Origin: Guadua angustifolia
Taxonomy: Eukaryota > Streptophyta > Magnoliopsida > Poales > Poaceae
DNA: 64,000 nt
NCBI GenBank assembly: GCA_036346375.1
Contig: CM070518.1
Location: forward strand, 248,001 to 312,000
Direction: 5' to 3'
Part shown: positions 59,151 to 64,000 of the stretch, piece after piece
Layout: each line of letters begins with the position of its first letter
Position numbering within the stretch: position 1 is the first letter of the stretch
The notes under the pieces: generated by a model
Told to the model about the DNA's origin: nothing
The model's database searches: none
The model's input: the letters and a program-made list of their open reading frames with translations, nothing else
Program-made: the position numbers and the translations under genes

Positions 59151-60161
59151 TAGTACTCCTTGTTGATCGCGGCTCCGTCGATCAAGGTCCGGAGATAGTT
59201 AGCCATGCGAGCTTGTCACCTCCGGCGCCGGGATGGCGATCGAATAAATGGACGAGAACTCCTCCGGGTTCTTGGTCGTCGAAGCGTTCTATCAACGGCG
59301 GCAAGGCAAAGCCGGCGGCGCCGCGACGAAGGTTGTCGAGAATAGGCGCGGCCGTGGGCGGGGCGTGTATGACGATCGTGGTCGGCGCCGACTAAGTCCT
59401 CTTCTTTGCCAGATTCGGTCGAGGCTCCTCCGGCGATCCGTCCCCCGTGACACAGAACGCGTGCTCGAGAAGTCGCCCGGCGAGTAGCGCATGACGATCT
59501 GGACCTGCGGCGCTGGGCGCAACATCAGAGAAGACCCCAAGATCCATCAACGGCGAAGCGAGATCCGATCCGTGCGGCCCTTGTCGGCCGGGGCCCTCGG
59601 GGCAGCGGCGAGCAGGTCAAGGCACGGCCGGGATTGCCGGCCGACGAAGGCGCCGCTGCGGGAGGCGTCTTCTGGCGTCGGTGGTGGCGCGATGAGCTGC
59701 CATCACTTCTCGGTGTGGCTCCCGGTGATGGCCACGATCTTTGAGATAGTGCGGCCTCGGATGCGGCCGGTCGAGCTCTTTGTGCTTGCCCGACCAAAGT
59801 TCGACCTCACCCTATCGGGTCGACCATGACGGCGATAGTGGCGCTCCCCAGCGAGGAGCGGGGTTTCGGACGACGCGTGCGGCCTTCTCCTGATGCTCCG
59901 CGGAGAGCAATGCTCGCTGGTTGATGGCAACTTTGCACCATCCGTGGCGTCTTCGAAGTCTGCGGATCACGGTCATCCGCTGCACCGGCGCCTGGCCGTC
60001 GCCACCAAGGCGTGCGGCTCGAGGCGGTGGCGAGGGCGAAACGAGGGCGTGGAGTCGAGTCGCGTCGTATGCGTGCTCGTTGAACGTGTGTTGATGAAGC
60101 GCGCCATGCTCCCAAGACCTAGTGATTTCCCTACAAAAGAGCGAAGCCAATCGGGCCCCAC
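59151..60161 (-). other. Nested gypsy leader with possible gag remnant
   Basis: Arg/Pro/Ser-rich minus-strand frames (for example 59540-59292 and 60150-59812) show no zinc knuckle or gag core. Compared with related elements, about 3 kb of gag, protease and RT is missing between here and RNase H. Confidence 0.45.
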
Positions 60162-60172
60162 GGTGGGTGCCA
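60162..60172 (-). promoter_or_regulatory. Nested gypsy primer binding site
   Basis: Minus strand TGGCACCCACC(GTGGGG), two bases from the 5' LTR. This resembles the TGGCGCCCACCGTGGGG primer site of grass Tat-type gypsy elements; I do not assign the tRNA. Confidence 0.7.
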
Positions 60173-60174
60173 GC

Positions 60175-60855
60175 TGTCGACGACCGGGATCGTCAACCAC
60201 AGAAATGAGATGGGGGGTTTAAGTAATTAGGGACCCGGATCGAGCTCGGCTCAAACGAGGGAAAGGAACCGTAATCGTCGGAGGTCGAAGGTAGGCGACA
60301 ACGAGCACGAGACAGGGGTTTATACTGGTTCGAGCCCCGGCGAAGGTAATAGCTCTACTCCAGTCGCCTTGCGGCGGTGTTCTTTGCTATTGTTTGAGTA
60401 CAGTGGAGTGTTTACAGCTTAAGCATGACAAATGGCTAAGGCTAGCGCTCAAGCTCTTGTATCTATCTCGAGTTCGTTGTCTTCGTGTCTCTTTAAAAGC
60501 GTGCTTCCATGGCCTTCATACCTCCCACGCATAGCGGACGGGAGAGATTCTGAGAAGTGGCCTTCATGCACGTTGAGGCGGCAAAGTGCTTCGCCGGACT
60601 TCTTTGCGTTCTTGCGCTTTGCCCCGACCCGTTCCTTGAGCAACCGCGGTCAAATGCTTGATCCGAAATCAAGGGTGGACAACGGCACAGGCGAGGAGCA
60701 CTTGCGAGCTCGAGGTCGGGCGAGGCCGTGCTCGGGGCCAGCGCGCTCTAGGTCGAGCGCTCTGGCGCGCACCCAGGTCGTGGTCGGAGGCCGCCCGAGC
60801 TCGGGGGATCTGTTGACCGTGATCCGACCGGTCAAAGGATGCCCAGCCCTCGTCA
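60175..60855 (-). repeat. Nested gypsy 5' LTR
   Basis: TGTCGACGACCGGGATCGTC to GCCCAGCCCTCGTCA, 681 bp, adjoining the primer site. Confidence 0.9.
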
Positions 60856-60860
60856 GGCGG

Positions 60861-61052
60861 TTTCATCCAAAAACTGCCATATGTGTGACGGTTTTTATTT
60901 GAAACCGTCACTGATAACGCTGGGACTATTTGTGGCGGTTGGTAGATGGAACCGTTACAGATAATAAATTATCTGTGGCGGTTTAGTTTTAGAACCGCCA
61001 CTAATATAGTTATCTGTGGCGATTTTAATTTAAAACCGCTACAAATAATGTT
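60861..61052 (+). repeat. CACTA 5' subterminal repeats, inner portion
   Basis: At least six half-sites (GTGACGG, AACCGTCAC, GTGGCGGTT, GAACCGCCAC, GTGGCGATTT, AACCGCTACA) are arranged as inverted pairs. Each pair has a TTTTAGTTTTA-like loop. Direct continuation of 53090-53179 once the gypsy element is removed. Confidence 0.85.
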
Positions 61053-61960
61053 TTCCATAAATACCCTCTGTTGCCCCTGTCGTTGGTCATCTTCCTCCGC
61101 TGTTGCCCGAGAAGAAAAGTTAGCTTTTTGACTTCAGATTTTGTTTGGCCAAGATCTTATGCTTCTACTTCCTAGAATTGTTCGAAGGTGTGTAACATAT
61201 GTCTCCTCTCTTCATTTGTCTTGTAAAATTGCCATTAAAGGTTTATTCTAAGCTTAATTAAGGTTTAGATACAAGGTCTACATTTAGTTTGTTTTTATTT
61301 ACCTAGCAATTTGTAGATGATGAATTTATTACCTTCTTTGTATTAGATTAAGTTGTCTACCTTATTTAGATGTTGAATTTTTGTGAAGCATATATCAAAT
61401 TTATGTATTTACGATTATTGGATATTAATGAAAAATAAATTATAGTTAATATGATACATGGGTGATCATGAAGTTAATTGCCTTGCATTTTGAGATGAGG
61501 AATTTATTATGTTGCTCTTAGGAAGGATATGTATAAAAATTACGTAGTTAATATTTTTTTCTTAGTTACCATTAATTTTTTCATTAAGCGTGCATATACA
61601 TCTTGCTTCATTAGTGGGTATTGTTAGTGAATTTTTATGAAGCATATAAACCATTAATTTCTTAGTTACCATTAATTTCTATGTAATTAAGATTGTTGGA
61701 TGTGAATGATAAATAAATTTTAGTTAATATGGTAGTTGGGTGATCATGAAATTTTGAGTGAGAATTTATTATGTTGATCTTAGGAGGATATATATAATTT
61801 TTGTTATGTATGAGTATATATTAAAATTAATTAATTAAGTTTGCAACATTTACTTAGTATTAATGTTGTCCCGTTAGTGGATATTGTTGAATATTAGAAT
61901 AACAATTTATTTAATTAAGATTTTTGGATATTAATAATTGCTTAAATTAATGAGCTGTAG
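61053..61960 (+). repeat. CACTA AT-rich leader with a ~255 bp tandem duplication
   Basis: No coding region. GAATTTTTGTGAAGCATAT..GGTGATCATGAA..GAATTTATTATGTTG (about 61374-61535) recurs at about 61628-61795. A partial third copy (TAATTAAGATTTTTGGATAT) lies near 61910. The duplicated block lies directly upstream of the transposase start. Confidence 0.7.
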
Positions 61961-64000
61961 ATGGACCGGAGATGGATGTACGATGCGAACCGTTGCGACC
62001 AAGAATATATCGACGGTGTATCTGTTTTTCTAAGAGCGGTAGGAGAACGACTTGCAAAAGAAGGCGAGTACATGCCTTGTCCATGCATTGATTGCAAGAA
62101 TGAGAAGATGTTTTCGAACAAAACCATATCCATTTGCACTTGATCAGGAGGGTTTTGTACTGGCTATACAAGTTGGACAAGGCACGGTGAAGAGGAGATC
62201 ATACTTCAGCGTGATAGCGTCGGCGACAATGAGTCGGCAATGTGGCGGTGACATCGATTATGGATCCGATGAGGATAGGTTGGTCATCGATGGCGACAAT
62301 AATCTGGCTCAAATGTTGCGCGATGCGAAGAGAACTACACAAGTCGAGAGAGTTTAATCAATTCAAGGGTTTGATGGAGGATTAGGAGAAACCTTTGTTC
62401 GGGTTATAAGGAGGAATACACAAAGTTGCACCAAGGTGCTCATTGCTGAAATTGAAGGCCGCAATGGTTGGTCGACAAGAGTTTCACGGCGTTGTTACAT
62501 CTCTTAGCGGACATATTGCACGAGGAAAAGTGTTGCCTAAAACCACGTATCTAGCTAAGAAGGTTGTATGTCCCTTGGGATTGGAAGTAGAAAGAATACA
62601 TGCTTGTCCAAGCATTTGTATACTCTATCATAAAGACTATCTGAGACATTCATGTATGTCGGTGTGGAAAGCATCGCGATACAAGCGTAAGGCGATGACA
62701 AATGAAGTTATCGAGGTGAAGAAAGGAGCTCTGCAAAAGTGGTGTGGTATTTGTCAGTAATACCTCGTTTGAAGCGTTTATTTGGAAACAAAAAGCACGC
62801 CAAATTGATGCGATGGCATTCAGAAGACCGTAAGAGGGATGGAAAAGCGAGACACACGGTGATTACGCCTAGTGGAGAACCATCGATAGACTCTTGAGGA
62901 GAACTTGAAATGGGCGAGGAATGTAAGGTTTGGGCTGAGTACGGATGGAATGAATCCTTTCGGTAACATGAGTAGCATTCATAGCACTTGGCCCGTGACT
63001 ATGTGTATATACAACCTTCCACCACAGTTGTGTATGAAGCAAAAGTACATTATGATGTCTTTGCTTATCCAAGGGCCGAGACAACTGGCAGCGATATTGA
63101 TGTATACCTACAACCATTGGTGGAAGATCTTGTGATCTTGTGGAGCGAAGGTGTACGGTATGGGGCGAGTACAAGCGAGTACTTCACTCCACAGCGCATT
63201 GTTGTTACGCACCATCAATGATTTTCACCGCACTTGGTAACTTTGTCCGCCGTACTATAAAGGAGCCAAAGCATGCCCCAGTGCATGGATGAAACCGCTA
63301 GTGTGTGGCTCAACAACTCGAGAAAACAATGTACATGCGTGGCCGGAGGTTCCTTCGAGAATCATCCATACCGCAATATGAAGAAACAATTGACGGGACA
63401 AAGGAGGGCGGTTTAGCTCAAAGGCGTCTTCATGGGGAAGAGGTGTATGATATGGTTAGGGATCTTAATGTTGTACTTGGAAAGAAGTCTTGGTAATACA
63501 TCGCGTTCCCATCTTGAGAAGACCACGTGGAAGAAGAGATCCATCTTTTGGGACTTGCCCTCTTGGAAGGACTTGGAAGTTCGACCTTTGCATCGACGTC
63601 ATGCATGTAGAGAAGAATGTATGTGACGGCGTGGTTAGTCTTTTACTAAATATTCCTAGCAAAACAAAGGATGGTGAAGGCACGAAGGATCTGGAAGACA
63701 TGAAAATCGAGCCGAGCTACATCCTCAAGACTTTGGGAAAGGCCGGCTTTACCTTCCCCGACTTGCTACACTTTGAGCAAGAAAGAGAAAACAGAACTCT
63801 GCAAGTGCTTGCATGGTGTGAAAGTTCGTCAGGTTACTCTGCAAACATCAAGAAACTGGTATTGATGAAAGATTTGAAGTTAACTGGCATGAAGTCTCAT
63901 GATTGTTATGTGATGATGACACAAATGCTCCCTATTGAAATTAGAGTTATTTTGCCTGACAAGGTCCAAGAGGCAATCACGAGGTTGTGTTCCTTCTTCA
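61961..64000 (+). pseudogene. CACTA transposase (TNP2 family), broken, 3' end off-window
   Basis: The ATG at 61961 opens the transposase-associated domain: MDRRWMYDANRCDQEYIDGV, then CPCIDCKNEK, with paired cysteines. After a stop the frames carry PLGLEVERIHACPSICILYH (62570-62630), VIPRLKRLFGNKKHAKLMRW (62758-62820), RFGLSTDGMNPFGNMSS (62926-62976) and VYLQPLVEDLVILWSEGVRY (63100-63160). Then come DLCIDVMHVEKNVCDGVVSL (63578-63640) and SGYSANIKKLVLMKDLKLTG (63826-63886). The D in STDGMNPF and the CIDVMHVEKN block mark the TNP2 core. At least ten frame breaks precede 63560; from there to 64000 one frame is open. It would cut and paste the element if intact. Confidence 0.9.

Larger units (their letters stand above)
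53180..60855 (-). mobile_element. Tat-like Ty3/gypsy element nested in the CACTA, internally deleted
   Basis: LTRs 53180-53844 and 60175-60855, perfect duplication GGCGG at 53175-53179 and 60856-60860. On the minus strand: 5' LTR (right), primer site TGGCACCCACC, a 1 kb leader/gag remnant, then directly RNase H and integrase, then a long GC-rich region with opposite-strand frames, 3' LTR. Most of gag, protease and RT are missing. RNase H before integrase with an antisense region before the 3' LTR recalls Tat/Retand-type elements such as maize Grande and rice RIRE2. Non-autonomous. Confidence 0.85.
53059..64000 (+). mobile_element. CACTA (En/Spm) transposon, 5' part; nested gypsy inside; runs off the right edge
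   Basis: Subterminal repeats of the form TTTGTGGCGGTTCTTTTGGA and inverted AACCGTCACAAATAA fill 53090-53179 and resume at 60861-61050. A TNP2-family transposase begins at 61961 in the same orientation. The outer end near 53059 (CACAACTACAAAACAGC) resembles a worn CACTA terminus, but the exact first base is uncertain. The 7.7 kb gypsy element at 53180-60855 inserted into the 5' subterminal array. The 3' end lies beyond the window. Confidence 0.85.

Noticed and set aside
1..64000. CRISPR array, bacterial promoters, ribosome binding sites, riboswitches
   Set aside because: The repeats seen are eukaryotic transposon features; spacing and sequence do not fit CRISPR, and the DNA is nuclear plant DNA.

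Overview
This window is nuclear DNA from a flowering plant, almost certainly a grass (Poaceae). It carries one low-copy host gene with plant splice sites, and the rest is a deep nest of plant transposons: Sirevirus copia, long-LTR chromovirus gypsy, a Tat-like gypsy, CACTA, Helitrons, and hAT, Tourist and other MITEs. The LTR and Helitron captures are GC-rich in the manner of grass genes. I see no bacterial operons, CRISPR array, rRNA gene or intact tRNA gene.

Layout. (1) 1-8100: the 5' three quarters of a vacuolar sorting receptor gene on the minus strand. Nine exons can be placed to the base and stay in frame; the gene runs off the left edge. Its introns hold a Helitron (2256-3644) carrying a captured ABCC-transporter fragment, a hAT-like foldback (5808-5960) and a long-inverted-repeat element (about 6152-6959). 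(2) 8395-31277: two relic LTRs of a long-LTR gypsy family flank a small GRF zinc-finger gene on the minus strand. That gene is cut in two by a 16.8 kb Sirevirus copia element (11859-28669, target duplication GGGGG). The copia element carries an extra ORF3, a hAT-like insert in gag, a MITE in integrase, and a solo gypsy LTR (18385-21266, duplication CATTA) inside RNase H. (3) 31278-38676: a tRNA-like relic, two MITEs, a repeat rich in GGTAGTACC motifs, a solo gypsy LTR (34109-36895), and a Helitron (37681-38414) with a CCCH/ankyrin gene fragment next to a second Helitron 5' end. (4) 38682-50686: a structurally complete but coding-dead chromovirus (Tekay-like) gypsy element with 3.25 kb LTRs, an initiator-Met primer site and duplication CCCTC. 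(5) 50692-53058: an inverted copy of the GGTAGTACC repeat, split by a 477 bp solo LTR (duplication TCTTG). (6) 53059-64000: the 5' portion of a CACTA transposon with a TNP2-type transposase, running off the right edge. A 7.7 kb internally deleted Tat-like gypsy element (53180-60855, duplication GGCGG) sits in its subterminal repeats.

The receptor is the only gene that looks functional here; it would work in the late secretory pathway, sorting soluble proteins to the vacuole. The other coding pieces are transposon genes or captured and broken host genes. Exact target duplications give the order of events: GRF locus, then copia, then the solo LTR and MITEs inside it; and CACTA, then the gypsy inside it. 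No search was run, so family names rest on motif recognition.
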